Below, piece by piece: positions 19,603 to 30,527 of a stretch of 64,000 nt of DNA (position 1 is its first letter; each line of letters starts with the position of its first letter). The position numbers and the translations under genes are program-made. The stretch is from the NCBI GenBank assembly GCA_949825045.1, contig OX463818.1, positions 24,010,906 to 24,074,905 on the forward strand. The letters run 5' to 3'. This DNA comes from Argyresthia goedartella. Its lineage: Eukaryota; Arthropoda; Insecta; Lepidoptera; Argyresthiidae. Under the pieces are notes generated by a model. That model ran no database searches and had not been told where the DNA came from. It was given only the letters and a program-made list of their open reading frames with translations.

Positions 19603-21116
19603 CTGCGAGAGTACTTCGCCACGCCGATAGCTCCCGAAGAGGACCCCATCGTCGTCACGCCCGGCCAGATTGTGCGTGCATTCCGACGTACCAAGCCCAG
19701 GAAAGCCCCGGGCGCAGACCGAATACCCAACACAGCGCTGTTACATTTGCCGCCACGCACTGTGGCGGCCGTTACGCGCCTGTTTAACGGTATCTTGCGC
19801 ACGGGTCACTTTCCAACCCAATGGAAGGAGGGCTTGGTTATCATGTTGCCCAAGCCGGGCAAGGATACCAAGCTGCCTGAGAGCTATCGGCCGATCACCC
19901 TACTGAGCACCATCTCAAAGGTGTTTGAGAAGCTCCTGTTAGCGAAGTTACTGCCCCACATCCAGCCGCGCCCGGAACAGTTCGGCTTCAGGCCCGAGCA
20001 TTCTACGACGCTTCAGCTCACCAGAGTACTGAATGACATGACGGTCTGTTTGAACAAAAAAGAATACACTGTCGCAGTACTTCTGGATATGGAGAAGGCG
20101 TTCGACAGAGTATGGCACGAGGGGTTGCTGTACAAGCTGTCGACGTCCCCTGCCCCAAGAAGAACGGTCAAGACAATCGCCTCTTTCCTGAAGAATCGCC
20201 GCTTCCGAGTGATGGTGGAAGACGCCGTCTCCGAGGAACATCCCATCGCAGCCGGGTGCCCAGCTGGCACTCTTCGCAGACGACGCAGCCTACTACGCGT
20301 CGTCGTTCCAGGCTCCGCACGCTGCCATCAAACTGCAGCGCACCCTGGACATCTTGCCCGACTGGCTCGCCAAGTGGCGACTGTCCGTCAATGTTGGGAA
20401 AACGCAGGCGCTCATCACAGGCCAGAGTCTCCTTCCACCATCGCTCCAGCTCCAGTGACAGCACATCGAGTGGTCTTCGCAGGTGAAGTAACTGGGAGTG
20501 ACCATTGATCGCCGGCTCACCATGAAGCAACACGTTGACAACGTCGTCAGCCAGGTCAAGGTGGCACGCACCAAGCTGCGTCCACTTTTCGACTCCAGCC
20601 TCCCTCTGAGGGCGAAGCTCGGGATCTACAAGACCTATGTGAGATCCCGCCTCACCTACGCTGCTCCGGCATGGTACGCCCTGTGCTCGGAGACGAACAA
20701 ACGGAGACTCCGAGCCCAAGAGAACCTCTCTCTGCGTACCATCGTCGGCGCCCCCCGCTACGTGAGGAACGCGACAATCCAGAGGGACCTAAGATGGGAA
20801 ACCGTGGACCAGTTTGTCCAGAGGCTGGCGAAGGGCATGTTCGCGCGTGCGGATGCATCACATCTTCCGCACATCGCCGAACTGGCGCCGCACCACGCGC
20901 GCCCGCCCGACCGCCGCCGCCTGCCACGCGACCTGGTTGCCTAGCCGGCGATCACCCACTGCATACCAGCGCCACATTAAGACCACCGCCCGCAGGGGCC
21001 ATCCGATGACCTGTCCACAGGAGTGGACAGAGGCGATTCTTCGGGAAGAGGTCCCTCGACCTGACCCCGACTCCCCACGCCCCAGAAGGGGTGCGTGAGA
21101 AGATTATGAAGAAGAA
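19603..21116 (+). mobile_element. Jockey-like LINE in BEL-3 5' LTR, 5'-truncated
   Basis: This non-LTR element starts inside the RT region and ends in a short A/G-rich tail (GAAGATTATGAAGAAGAAG) without a long poly(A). It is bracketed by a 122-bp direct duplication of LTR sequence. The RT style (SYRPITLLSTISKVFEKLLL, FGFRPEHST) is Jockey-clade. Confidence 0.85.
19672..20944 (+). pseudogene. Jockey-like RT with deletion between palm motifs
   Basis: The fragment contains KAPGADRIPN, YRPITLLSTISK and LLDMEKAFDRVWH (first catalytic Asp). Just after the AAGCP position it jumps directly to the LALFADDAAYY active-site block in another frame. The GVPQGS-to-FADD interval (roughly 30 codons) is thus deleted and the frame shifted near 20255-20270. 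A stop follows at 20458, then the thumb and C-terminus resume (LGVTIDRRLTMKQHV ... RRLPRDLVA) and end at 20942-20944. The endonuclease is absent. It is non-functional. Confidence 0.85.
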
Positions 21117-21238
21117 GACTATTGTCATTTATTCCGTTCAGTTCGACCGAGACCTTCGACGACGCCGCTGGAAGCTCTGCCCGTGCGAGCCTGTTCAACT
21201 CCCCTAGCTTCAGCGTGCGACGTTCGTAGGTTTTCTTA
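21117..21238 (+). repeat. 122-bp target-site duplication, copy 2
   Basis: Second copy of 19481-19602, starting directly after the LINE tail. The LTR continues from it without interruption into 21239. Confidence 0.9.
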
Positions 21239-21388
21239 GTGACAGTGTTGTAGTGCTTCGTTTGAATCCCCCTGTATTCGTGTCTAGGTTAAGCTCCCTG
21301 TGTGTTTATAAATATATTCGTGCTGATTTGTATCGCGTCGTACTTTTATTGGACCCCGCGCCGAAAACTATCCCGGTAGTCTCTTACA
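21239..21388 (+). repeat. BEL-3 5' LTR, right part
   Basis: The remaining 150 bp of the LTR to CTCTTACA, followed by the primer-binding region TTTTGGTCCTTCGAGCC at 21389. The same 150 bp end the 3' LTR at 30527. Confidence 0.92.
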
Positions 21389-21412
21389 TTTTGGTCCTTC
21401 GAGCCAGATAGT

Positions 21413-23050
21413 ATGTCGGAATCAGCCGGATATATTATGACCAGGAGCAAGTCGCGAAGGGTGAACGAAGACAACATGTCAAACTCAAACGATGTGGAAC
21501 CAACGGCGGGTAGCAGTAGCAACTACCAAGAGGATATATCGCTCCCGGTTCAGCCTCAGGCCCTAAACACTTCGACGACGAATAGTAATGGCATCCCGAC
21601 CGTTCGTGGAACATCACGGCCTGGAAGTAAGACGTCGAGGGCTAGCAGGCTCAGCAGAGAAGCTCGGATGAAGATAGCGCAGTATGAAGCGGAGCTCGAG
21701 CTTCAAAGGTTAACGGAGGAAAAGGTGCGTGCGCGTGAGCGCGTCATACAGAGCAAGTTGGAGCTTGAAATGGCGGAAATCGAGGCAGAAGATGCAGAAA
21801 GCGAAGAGGACGATGAATTACGTCACGCTGGTACGCCCGCATATTCAGTGGAAGCGTGGTTGAAGAATGCACAACCACCGGTGCCGGTCGCATCGCCGCG
21901 GCCATCGTTACGAGCTTCGCCGCCGCCGTCGCCAGTCCCTGTACCAAGAACAGCGCCGCCGACACCACCGCCACCGCATGTGACAACATCGCAATGCCCG
22001 CCTAAGGAACCACACGCACGTGAGCCGTCGACGGAGCGCCGCTGCAGCACAAGTATTGATATGTTGAGGGAAGCCATCAGCGGCATGACTCGACCTAGAC
22101 CTGTGCCCAAGCAGGCGTACGAAATCCCCAAATTTGATGGGAACCCTACAGATTGGCTCGGGTTCAAAACGGCGTACGAAACTTCGACGGCAGCTTACGA
22201 GTTTAAGCCGTTCGAGAATGTGGCGCGACTACGGGTTGCGCTAGTTGGGGACGCAAAGTTGGCAGTAGAAGACTTGCTGCGATCAGCTTGTGACCCAGGT
22301 GAAGTAATACGCGCGTTGGAAGACTCATTTGGACATCCAAGTTTATTGCTGGACTGCGCATTAAAAAAGGTGAAAAATCTTCCTCGCGTCAGCGAAAGTG
22401 GTCGCGAGCTTCGTAGTTTTACCGCCGCAGTCCGAAACTGCGTAGCGTTGTTGAAAGCTGTGCGTGCAGAGGGGTACATCAACAACCCCCAAATAGTTAA
22501 TGAGTTGCTGGCAAAGCTTACGCCCTATCAGCGGGCGCAATATGGCAGCTTTGCGAGGCGAATGGATACCGAGATCGGGGTAGATTTAAGAGTTTCGCCA
22601 AATCTGCAAATGTTGGTGAAATTTTTAACAGATCTCACGCACGAGTCGTCGTACTACGCGACGGCACAACAGAGCCTTGCCAGTGCGCCTGCGCCGAGCG
22701 CAAGTCGTGTGCGGGACGGGCGAAACACTACGCCGGTCAAAACAACGCATCGGGTCCATGCGCATGTAGAAGCTGTCAAGGACGAAAGTTCGGTGTGTGT
22801 GTTGTGCAATAAGGACCATCAGTTGGACATATGTGATAAGTTTAAAGACCTAAGGCGTTGGACTATTATCAAAGACAAAAAAATGTGTTTTAGATGTTTA
22901 GTTAAGTCTCATTCTCGTAAGTTTTGTCGTGCGCGGCGGTGCACTAAGTGTAAGTGGCCGCACCATGTATTGCTGCACGCTGATCGAGCTGAGGTGTCAT
23001 CACCATTGTCGCCGCAAACCACCACGGACACAGGTTTAGTGACAATGTGA
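21413..23050 (+). CDS. gag: BEL-3 Gag (545 aa, intact)
   Basis: The ATG at 21413 lies 24 bp after the LTR. Residues about 75-130 form a long charged helix with heptad character (REARMKIAQYEAELELQRL onward), followed by a Pro-rich hinge (about 155-195). The BEL gag core (DUF1759-like; IPKFDGNPTDWLGFKTAYE) spans about 238-420. Three Cys/His clusters lie near 465-525 (CVLCNKDHQLDIC, CFRCLVKSHSRKFC, CTKCKWPHHVLLH). It is open throughout. The TGA at 23048-23050 is in the same frame as the protease that follows. Confidence 0.9.
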   Translation: MSESAGYIMTRSKSRRVNEDNMSNSNDVEPTAGSSSNYQEDISLPVQPQALNTSTTNSNGIPTVRGTSRPGSKTSRASRLSREARMKIAQYEAELELQRLTEEKVRARERVIQSKLELEMAEIEAEDAESEEDDELRHAGTPAYSVEAWLKNAQPPVPVASPRPSLRASPPPSPVPVPRTAPPTPPPPHVTTSQCPPKEPHAREPSTERRCSTSIDMLREAISGMTRPRPVPKQAYEIPKFDGNPTDWLGFKTAYETSTAAYEFKPFENVARLRVALVGDAKLAVEDLLRSACDPGEVIRALEDSFGHPSLLLDCALKKVKNLPRVSESGRELRSFTAAVRNCVALLKAVRAEGYINNPQIVNELLAKLTPYQRAQYGSFARRMDTEIGVDLRVSPNLQMLVKFLTDLTHESSYYATAQQSLASAPAPSASRVRDGRNTTPVKTTHRVHAHVEAVKDESSVCVLCNKDHQLDICDKFKDLRRWTIIKDKKMCFRCLVKSHSRKFCRARRCTKCKWPHHVLLHADRAEVSSPLSPQTTTDTGLVTM

Positions 23051-23845
23051 AACATTGGGGAGTGTCGGGCTAGAGCGTTGCTCAAAGTTATTCCGGTCTG
23101 TTTAATGTCGGGTAACGCTGAAGAGCAGCGCACGTACGCGCTACTCGACGACGGGGCGTCGGTGTCAATTATGGACGATAGATTCGCGAGTGATATTGAC
23201 GGACCCACAGTACCCCTTAGGTTGATGACAGCGCGTGGACATCTTGTAACGGACGAGCGATCGCGTAAAGTGAAAGTGACAATAAAGGGTTCGAACGGTG
23301 TGTGTCACGATGTAATAGTGCGGACATTAAGTGATGTTAACTTGCCTTCTCAGACATTGCCTAAACAAGTGCTTAATGAAAATGCGCACTTACGGGACCT
23401 GGGTTGCAGTCCAATGGAGGGAGCGAAGCCTATGCTGCTGTTGGGCCAGGACAACTGGGAGCTGATAGTCGCCGAGGAGATCTCTCGAGGTAAATCTGGT
23501 CGTCCAGTCGCTTCACTCACTAAGTTAGGATGGGTCGTGCATGGACCCCTAGCTACGAAACACGCTCCAAATATGACACGCCACGCAAATTGCATGATAG
23601 TTTCACAGCCTGATCTTCACGCTTTAGTGAAGGAACAGTTCGAACTAGAAGCCATAGGTATTAGTCAAGTCTCAGGTAGGAATAGCGAATCCGAACGGGC
23701 GATGAGCATACTCGAGTCCACCAGCCACGCCGTACACGGGGGGTGGGAAGTAGGCCTGCTTTGGAAACGTGACAACGTGGAACTACCCGATAATTATAAG
23801 TACGCACTGAAGCGTTTACATGGTGTAGAGCGTCGGTTAGACTAA
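23051..23845 (+). pseudogene. BEL-3 aspartic protease and pol linker
   Basis: The frame continues from gag after the TGA. The protease active site reads YALLDDGASVSIMDD (D-D-G), a common BEL variant of D-S/T-G. Downstream are the LGWVVHGPL block and the VGLLWKRDNVELP linker. A TAA at 23843-23845 (after RRLD) then breaks the frame; a single A-to-T change from AAA would create it. It is not a separate gene but part of pol. Confidence 0.88.
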
Positions 23846-25219
23846 GATCCGTGGTACGCCAATACCTATTGCAGCCAAATGGACAGGCTTATCCGTGAAA
23901 ACTACGCGCGGAAAGTAGATAAGGGTTTTGAAGCCAGTCCTGTTTGGTATTTGCCTCACTTCGGTGTGACAAACCCAAACAAACCTGGAAAGTTACGACT
24001 GGTCTTTGACGCTGCCGCTTCCTACGAAAATTCATCGCTTAACGACAATCTTTTATGCGGGCCTGACTTATTGAATTCTTTGTTAGGCGTGCTCATTAAC
24101 TTTAGAGTTGGGCCGGTAGCATTCACAGCGGATATAGCCGATATGTTTCTCAGAATTAGGGTCAGGAAGGAGGACCAAGGAGCACAATTGTTTTTATGGC
24201 GTGGTCTGAATAGAACAAAAGACCCTGATATTTACGCCAAGAACTCATTAGTATTTGGTGCTACATCCTCGCCTACTTCCGCTATCTTTATTTTGAATAA
24301 AAATGCAAACCAATTTAGTGACTCTTGCCCAGCCGCGGTGAACGCTATTCGGTCCAAACATTATATGGATGACTATCTAGACAGTGTAGAGACTGTAGAA
24401 GAGGCGCAACAGCTTATTACTGATGTCGGGCGCATTCATGGCGCCGGAGGTTTCGACATCAGGGGGTGGGTGACGAATTCACCCGAGTTGAGGGCCATGT
24501 TGCCAGCTGTTGAGCCAAACAAAGTCACGCTAGATAGGTTGCCTAACGGAGATGAGCGAACATTAGGCATGATATGGTGCCCGGAAAGTGACAACTTTAA
24601 ATTCGACTTATCATTCAAAAAGTTGCCAGCACCTATAGTGGAAAGTAAAGTCAGGCCCAGTAAGAGGGAATTCCTTCGATTTATAATGAGTATTTTTGAT
24701 CCGCTTGGTCTCATTTATCCCTGTGTGATTCAGTCCCGTATCATAATGAAACGCATATGGGGTTCCGGGGTAGCATGGGACAAACAAATACTGGAGGGAG
24801 AGGCTGACATGTGGTTTGGTTGGCTGCGTAACTTAAAATTGCTATCAAATTTAGTCATACCCAGGTGGTATGACATCCAACCAAATGACAACGTCGAGCT
24901 CCACATATTTGGAGATGCCAGCGACAAGGCATACGCGGCTGTCGCGTATTTAGTTGGGCAGAACAGCCAAGGCGAACGCGTCTGCAGTATGGTACTGGGA
25001 AAGGCACGCGTGACGCCGTTAAAAGTAGTTTCTATCCCGCGGGTAGAGCTGCAGGCTGCGGTACTGTCATGTAGATTGGCGCAGACGGTGAAAAAGGAAA
25101 TTCACATCTCCATAGCACGTGAATATCTATGGACTGACTCGAAAACCGTTTTGAATTGGATAAACTCCGATGCGAGAGATTACCAAAAGTTTGTGTCTCA
25201 TCGCCTAGCTGAAATATAG
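23846..25219 (+). pseudogene. pol: BEL-3 reverse transcriptase and RNase H
   Basis: Same frame as the protease after the TAA. It contains LRLVFDAAA, FTADIADMFLRI (first catalytic Asp), SLVFGATSSPTSAIF and YMDD in SKHYMDDYLD. RNase H shows HIFGDASDKAYAAVAY, IPRVELQAAV and YLWTDSKTVLNW. At HRLAEI a TAG (25217-25219) ends the frame; the next frame continues the expected sequence (SRRSDWCWVSS, NPADEAT) with one further stop at about 25288, before the integrase frame at 25474. Except for these breaks the motifs are complete. Confidence 0.9.
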
Positions 25220-25473
25220 ATAGCCTGTCACGACGAAGCGACTGGTGCTGGGTTTCTTCGAAAGATAATCCCGCCGACGAGGCGACAGGATAGCATAAGA
25301 TCACGAGGCGACCAAAATCACCTGGCCTAACGACAAAGGCATGTGGCTCTCCGGCCCGCCATTCCCTCTGTAATCCACAGGTACCATGGCCGGAACGCGA
25401 GGGTGAAGAGGAAAGCGCCCCGGATCCAGAGCTCTTAGAGAGGGCGCTAACGACGGTAGAAGCAGAGCTGCCG

Positions 25474-26940
25474 TTGGTCGACACTACGTGCTTCTCAACG
25501 TGGACACGGGCTCTGCGCGCTGTTGCGCGCGCACTGGCGTTCATTGGTGCATGCAGACGGAAGCAGACGGGGGCGCTGACGGTGGAGAACCTACAGCAGG
25601 CTGAGTTGTGCTTGTTGAAACAGGCCCAAGCGCAGTCCTTCGGTGAAGAAATGCGTACGCTGAATGCCGGTCGCGGGCTACCGCGGTCTAGCCGCCTTCT
25701 AAGTCTTGACCCTATCTTATTTGAAGATGGGCTACTTCGTGTCAGAGGGCGGTTGGGGGCCGCAGAAGAGTTGTCCTTTGAGGAGAGACACCCAGTGCTA
25801 CTGGATGGCAGCAGTCACGTTGTTCGACTGCTGGTACAGCACTACCATGCGCGTGCGCTGCACGCCAATCGCGAAACGGTGGTCAACTTGCTGCGAGAGA
25901 GATATTGGATAACGCGGCTGCGATCGACGGTTAAAGCTGTCGTTGCGCGCTGCCATTACTGCAGCGTGCAAAAGGCATGCCCGACCTGTCCGAAGATGGG
26001 AGATTTGCCGTCTGTTCGGATCACTAGCACACGTCGTGCGTTCGTAAACTGCGGAGTCGATTATTTCGGTCCTATGGAAGTGAGCATCGGAAGGCGTCGA
26101 GAAAAGCGGTGGGGTGTATTGTTCACCTGCCTAGCTACTCGCGCCGTACATTTGGAGTTGGCTGCATCATTGAGTGCCGATTCCGCTATCCTGGCCTTGC
26201 GGCGCTTAATAGCGCGCCGTGGGCAACCTGCAATGATCCTGAGCGACCGCGGTACGAACTTTGTCGGTGCCGCCCGCGAGCTGCGCGCCGCGCTAAAGAA
26301 GATAGATCATGAGCGTGTGCGTGACGAAGCTATCGCCAAAGGGATTGAGTGGCGTTTCAACCCTCCGGCCGCCCCACATATGGGTGGCTGCTGGGAACGC
26401 CTGGTGCGCTCCGTGAAGAATGCGCTTCGGGTGACTCTGAAGGAACGAGCCCCGCGCGAGGAGGTGCTGCACACTCTTCTACTGGAAGCCGAGCTGGTTA
26501 TTAACAGCCGGCCCCTTTCCTACACCACAACAGACCACGAGGAGCCTGTGGTGCTCACACCGAACCACCTACTGCTGGGTACGGCCACCGACGACACACG
26601 CCCGGCCCTGTGTAACCCCGGAGACGTCGATTCGCGGCGCCTATGGAAGAAAGCAAACGCACTGGCAGACATGTTCTGGCGCCGCTGGCGTCGCGAGTAC
26701 CTGCCGACGCTTCAGCGTCGTCATAAGTGGGAGAATGCGTCTCCATCAGTGAAAGTGGGTGATGTTGTGTTAATTGTGGACGGCAATCAGCCGCGAAATA
26801 TGTGGCCCCGTGGCATAATAGACAAAGTGTTTCCGGGTAGTGATGGACAAGTGAGAGTGGTAGATGTAAGGACATGTAAAGGGATGCTGCGTCGACCAGT
26901 TGTCAAACTAGCTGTGTTACCTACCGACGGTCATGTGTAG
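25474..26940 (+). CDS. BEL-3 integrase (488 aa open frame, triad complete)
   Basis: This inserts element cDNA into the genome. It has H-H-C-C zinc-binding (HYHARALHANR ... ARCHYCSVQKAC), the triad in CGVDYFGPM (D), ILSDRGTNF (D) and MGGCWERLV (E), and the C-terminal VGDVVLIVDGNQPRNMWP block, ending at TAG 26938-26940. The open frame begins mid-polyprotein (TTG/GTG near 25474), so this is the processed pol part and not an independent gene. It is the only integrase here with all catalytic residues and no break. Confidence 0.9.
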   Translation: MVDTTCFSTWTRALRAVARALAFIGACRRKQTGALTVENLQQAELCLLKQAQAQSFGEEMRTLNAGRGLPRSSRLLSLDPILFEDGLLRVRGRLGAAEELSFEERHPVLLDGSSHVVRLLVQHYHARALHANRETVVNLLRERYWITRLRSTVKAVVARCHYCSVQKACPTCPKMGDLPSVRITSTRRAFVNCGVDYFGPMEVSIGRRREKRWGVLFTCLATRAVHLELAASLSADSAILALRRLIARRGQPAMILSDRGTNFVGAARELRAALKKIDHERVRDEAIAKGIEWRFNPPAAPHMGGCWERLVRSVKNALRVTLKERAPREEVLHTLLLEAELVINSRPLSYTTTDHEEPVVLTPNHLLLGTATDDTRPALCNPGDVDSRRLWKKANALADMFWRRWRREYLPTLQRRHKWENASPSVKVGDVVLIVDGNQPRNMWPRGIIDKVFPGSDGQVRVVDVRTCKGMLRRPVVKLAVLPTDGHV

Positions 26941-26973
26941 CTATCGGTGGAACCCTCTTGCTAGGGGGTGGAA
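26941..26973 (+). other. BEL-3 polypurine tract and 3' end of internal region
   Basis: Thirty-three bases between integrase stop and LTR, ending in AGGGGGTGGAA directly before TGTTAAGG; this purine run is the likely plus-strand primer. There is no room for an env gene. Confidence 0.75.
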
Positions 26974-27118
26974 TGTTAAGGAACACAGTCATTACGAGTT
27001 AGGTAGTGAAACATCTGGTCGCCGAATACACTTTCTGGAATTCTCCACCGGCAGTTTAAGTTTGTATAGTTTTATTATCCTTTAGCTCGTAGTCATTATA
27101 TTTGTTAGCATTAAGATT
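26974..27118 (+). repeat. BEL-3 3' LTR, left part
   Basis: Matches 19113-19257 with one difference in 145 bp, ending at TAAGATT (27112-27118), the LINE target duplication. Confidence 0.92.
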
Positions 27119-30025
27119 TTGACATCCATTAGATTAAGATTCTGACATCCCATGCAAAGTCTTCAGCCAGTCGCCAAGGCCTGTACTCTGGTTCTGCTGA
27201 ACACCTGTTCCTGGAGATATACTTGCGTCACAACAAAGTCCTCCTGGGTGTTTATTATAGCCCCTCTCTTCGAATCGACTATTTTAACTCTTTTGAAACC
27301 CTTCTCAGTGACTTGACTCCTCTTTATAGCGACACCCTAATTCTCGGCGACTTCAACACTTGCCTTCTCAAGAATAACGGTCGCTCAGCGAAGCTGAATT
27401 CTCTTGTAAGTTCATTTAACATGCATATCCTTCCTCTAGAGGCCACTCACTTTCAACCACACTGCACCCCCTCTCTTCTAGATCTAATGATTACTTCTGA
27501 CATGTCTAAGGTTGCTGCGCATGGCCAACTTAACGCCCCTTTCTCCTATCACAATCTTATTTACCTCTCTTATAAGATAAAGCCTCCCAAGCATGCAGCT
27601 AAATTCCTTGACATTCGTAGCTTCAAGGGCATGGATATAACCTCCCTTAATTCAGACGCCTTCTCTGTCGACTGTTCGCCTGTCTACGGTAGTGAGACCA
27701 TTGATGACAAAGTACGGAACTTCAACTCTATTGTCCTGAGCTTGTTTGATAAGCATGCTCCGGTCAAGAGGGTTAAAGTGAAGCATCTTCCTGCACCGTG
27801 GCTTACTGACACCATTAAGGGTCTGATGGCTAAGAGAAACCGTGCCAAGTCTAAATATAAGAGGGATCCGACCGACGAGAATCTTTTAATTTTCAAACGC
27901 CTCCGTAATCGTTGCACTCGCCTGTGTCGTGATTCTAAACGCCGTCATATCTACGAATGTATCGAGAGCTATACTCCAGCACAAGTCTGGAAGTTCCTGA
28001 AGACCCTTGGTGTTGGTAAGTCACAGGAATTGGCAGCCGGAAATGTCGATCTCCGGGGTCTCAATAGTTTCTTTGCAACTCCCCCTGTCGCGATGGACTC
28101 CCTCGTCAAGGATGCAACCCTTCGTAACCTACGGTCCAAGGCAACATCCCTCACCTCAGCATTTAATTTCATCCCTGTCGGAATCGGCGCAGTAAGGAGG
28201 GCAATACTAGCAATCTCGTCGAAGGCCATAGGTGAGGACAAGATATGTTCGCAGATGATAACAACTATCATTGATGTACTGTTACCTCTCATCACCCACA
28301 TAATTAATGTGTCGCTTGACCAATGTTGCTACCCCAGCCAGTGGAAATTGGCACTTGTGATTCCCCTCCCCAAAACGTCTAATCCCGCCTTCTTTAAAGA
28401 TTTCCGTCCCATTTCTATTCTGCCTATCCTCTCCAAAGTCCTGGAATCAATTGTCCACTCCCAACTCTCCTCCTGCCTTCCCTCAAAAATGTTACTGAAT
28501 CCCCACCAATCAGGATTCAGGCCGGGTCACAGCATTACCACAGCACTGCTCAAAGTCACTGACGACATTCAATTAGCTATGGATCAAAAGCAGCTTACGG
28601 TCCTTACACTGCTTGATTTCAGTAGCGCCTTTAACTGCGTCGATTTCGATATACTAGTCGAAATTTTAAAGTCACTTAATGTCTCCTCGCACTCTGCTCG
28701 CTGGTTTGACTCCTACCTGAGAGACCGCCAGCAACGCATTAAGTCTGAGGAGATCTCAACGGACTGATGTGATCTCTCCGCAGGTGTTCCGCAGGGAGGC
28801 ATCCTTTCTCCTCTCCTCTTCTCGGTATTCATTAACTCCATCTCTGACGTTCTTACCTCTTCTTATCATCTGTACGCAGATGACCTTCAAATATATCGGC
28901 ACTTCTCTCCGTGTGATGTGAATCTGACAGTAGAGGCGTTGAATGCTGATCTCGATAACATCAGGAAATGGGCTACCTCTTATGGTCTGCTTGTCAACCC
29001 GGGCAAATCGCAGGCCATGATTTTGGGTACTCGTCACTCTCATAACCTAGTTCAGAAAATGCCCGTCGACCCTATAGTGTATGATGGTAACATAATCTCA
29101 TACAGCGAGAAGGCCAAGAATCTTGGGGTTGTATTTGATAAATTGTTGTCCTGGTCGCCCCATGTTTGTGAGGTCAGCAGACGAGTCTTTGCGTCATTTC
29201 ACTCCCTACGGAGATTGCAGCACTTCCTGCCACAGCAGACTAAAATCACCCTTGCCCAGTCCCTTCTACTACCTTTAATCGACTATGCAGATGTTTGCTG
29301 GATCGGTGCGAACGAAGAACAACTGAACAAACTCGAACGACTTCAAAACCTCGGGATTCGGTTTGTCTTCGGGCTGCGCAAGTATGACCATGTCTCACAG
29401 TATCGCAAGGAGTTGGGGTGGCTTCCGATCCGCCTTCGTCGTGATATGCACGTTCTCTCCTATCTGTTCAACATTTTGCGAAATCCCCGCTACCCCTCAT
29501 ATCTTCGACAACGTTTCGAGTTTATTTCCTCCAGGCATAACAACCGGAGATCCCACACGATGTCTCTTCTCTCTACTCCTCGGCATAACACTGCCGCTTA
29601 CAAACACTCGTTTAGGTTAACGGCGATCCGACTGTGGAACGCACTTCCCTGCGCTATTAGAGATAGTCCCTCAATTTTCACTTTTAAGACAAGATTGAAA
29701 GAGCATTTCCTTTCTCTTTCGTGATAGGTACTTTTATATATGTATATATAAGTAGTATATGTTTGATATATATATTTTTTTTTGCTTTTGTATTTTATTT
29801 AGTATATATCATTTATTAAATTATTATGTTTTAGTTGTAAACAATTAGATGTGTACAGTTTTATTGCGCACTAGGACTCTCCTGTTGCACAATTTTTCCT
29901 GTCCTACCTAGGTTTGCTGGTAGAAATCTCTCTTTAGAGATAAGCACGCCTTTGCTCATAAAATGTTTTGTTACCTTACTATTTCTATAAGATTTCTGTG
30001 CAATAAAGAATATGAAATATGAAAA
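27119..30025 (+). mobile_element. CR1/L2-like LINE inserted in BEL-3 3' LTR
   Basis: Flanked by TAAGATT on both sides (27112-27118 and 30026-30032). It is 5'-truncated inside the endonuclease. The 3' end has short AATATGA-like tandem words instead of poly(A), as in CR1/L2-type LINEs. The 5' junction holds a short duplicated motif (ATTAAGATT-T/C-TGACATCC twice, 27110-27149). A second, shorter copy of the family lies at 6194-6540. Confidence 0.85.
27223..29724 (+). pseudogene. LINE ORF2: endonuclease fragment and RT, one in-frame TGA
   Basis: Reading starts upstream of 27223 in the same frame with a partial EEP-type endonuclease (VYYSPSLRIDYF, LGDFNTCL, a TPSLLDLMI block). The RT follows with DFRPISILPILSKVLE, SGFRPGHS, LLDFSSAFNCVDFD (catalytic Asp). 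A TGA at 28765-28767 precedes AGVPQGGILSPLLFSVFINS and HLYADDLQIY (active site). The same frame stays open to TGA at 29722-29724, so one nonsense codon is the main coding lesion besides the missing 5' part. The product was ORF2, which nicks target DNA and reverse transcribes its own RNA. Confidence 0.88.
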
Positions 30026-30032
30026 TAAGATT

Positions 30033-30527
30033 CTATTGTAAATATTTCGCCACTATTGTTGATCTTCTGTGTTAGTATTGTTTCCTTTTGCCGAAAAGGC
30101 ATACTGTGAGGTGAGGTTTGTGTCGGCGCCTTTGAGGGCACAGCTGCATTGCAGTTTTATGAGCAGGCCTGCGCACTTAGTCATTAAGTAGAAAACGATT
30201 GCGAAGTTTTTGTAATACTACTGTAGTGTGCGTAGGCCCAGCAACTTTATATTTCGACTATTGTCATTTAATCCGTTCAGTTCGACCGAGACCTTCGACG
30301 ACGCCGCTGGAAGCTCTGCCCGTGCGAGCCTGTTCAACTCCCCTAGCTTCAGCGTGCGACGTTCGTAGGTTTTCTTAGTGACAGTGTTGTAGTGCTTCGT
30401 TTGAATCCCCCTGTATTCGTGTCTAGGTTAAGCTCCCTGTGTGTTTATAAATATATTCGTGCTGATTTGTATCGCGTCGTACTTTTATTGGACCCCGCGC
30501 CGAAAACTATCCCGGTAGTCTCTTACA
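30033..30527 (+). repeat. BEL-3 3' LTR, right part
   Basis: The remainder of the 3' LTR to CTCTTACA. It includes an uninterrupted version of the 122-bp segment that is duplicated in the 5' LTR. Confidence 0.92.

Larger units (their letters stand above)
19113..30527 (+). mobile_element. BEL/Pao retrotransposon BEL-3 with a LINE in each LTR
   Basis: A distinct BEL family. Each LTR is about 640 bp once insertions are removed (TGTTAAGG...CTCTTACA). Internal order is gag, protease, RT-RNase H, integrase. In-frame stops occur at 23048-23050 and 23843-23845, with a frameshift near 25213, while gag and integrase are open. The LTRs differ at only about half a dozen positions by eye, so insertion is recent. 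The flanks do not show a matching target duplication (CCGAA on the left, CCCCT on the right). Confidence 0.92.
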
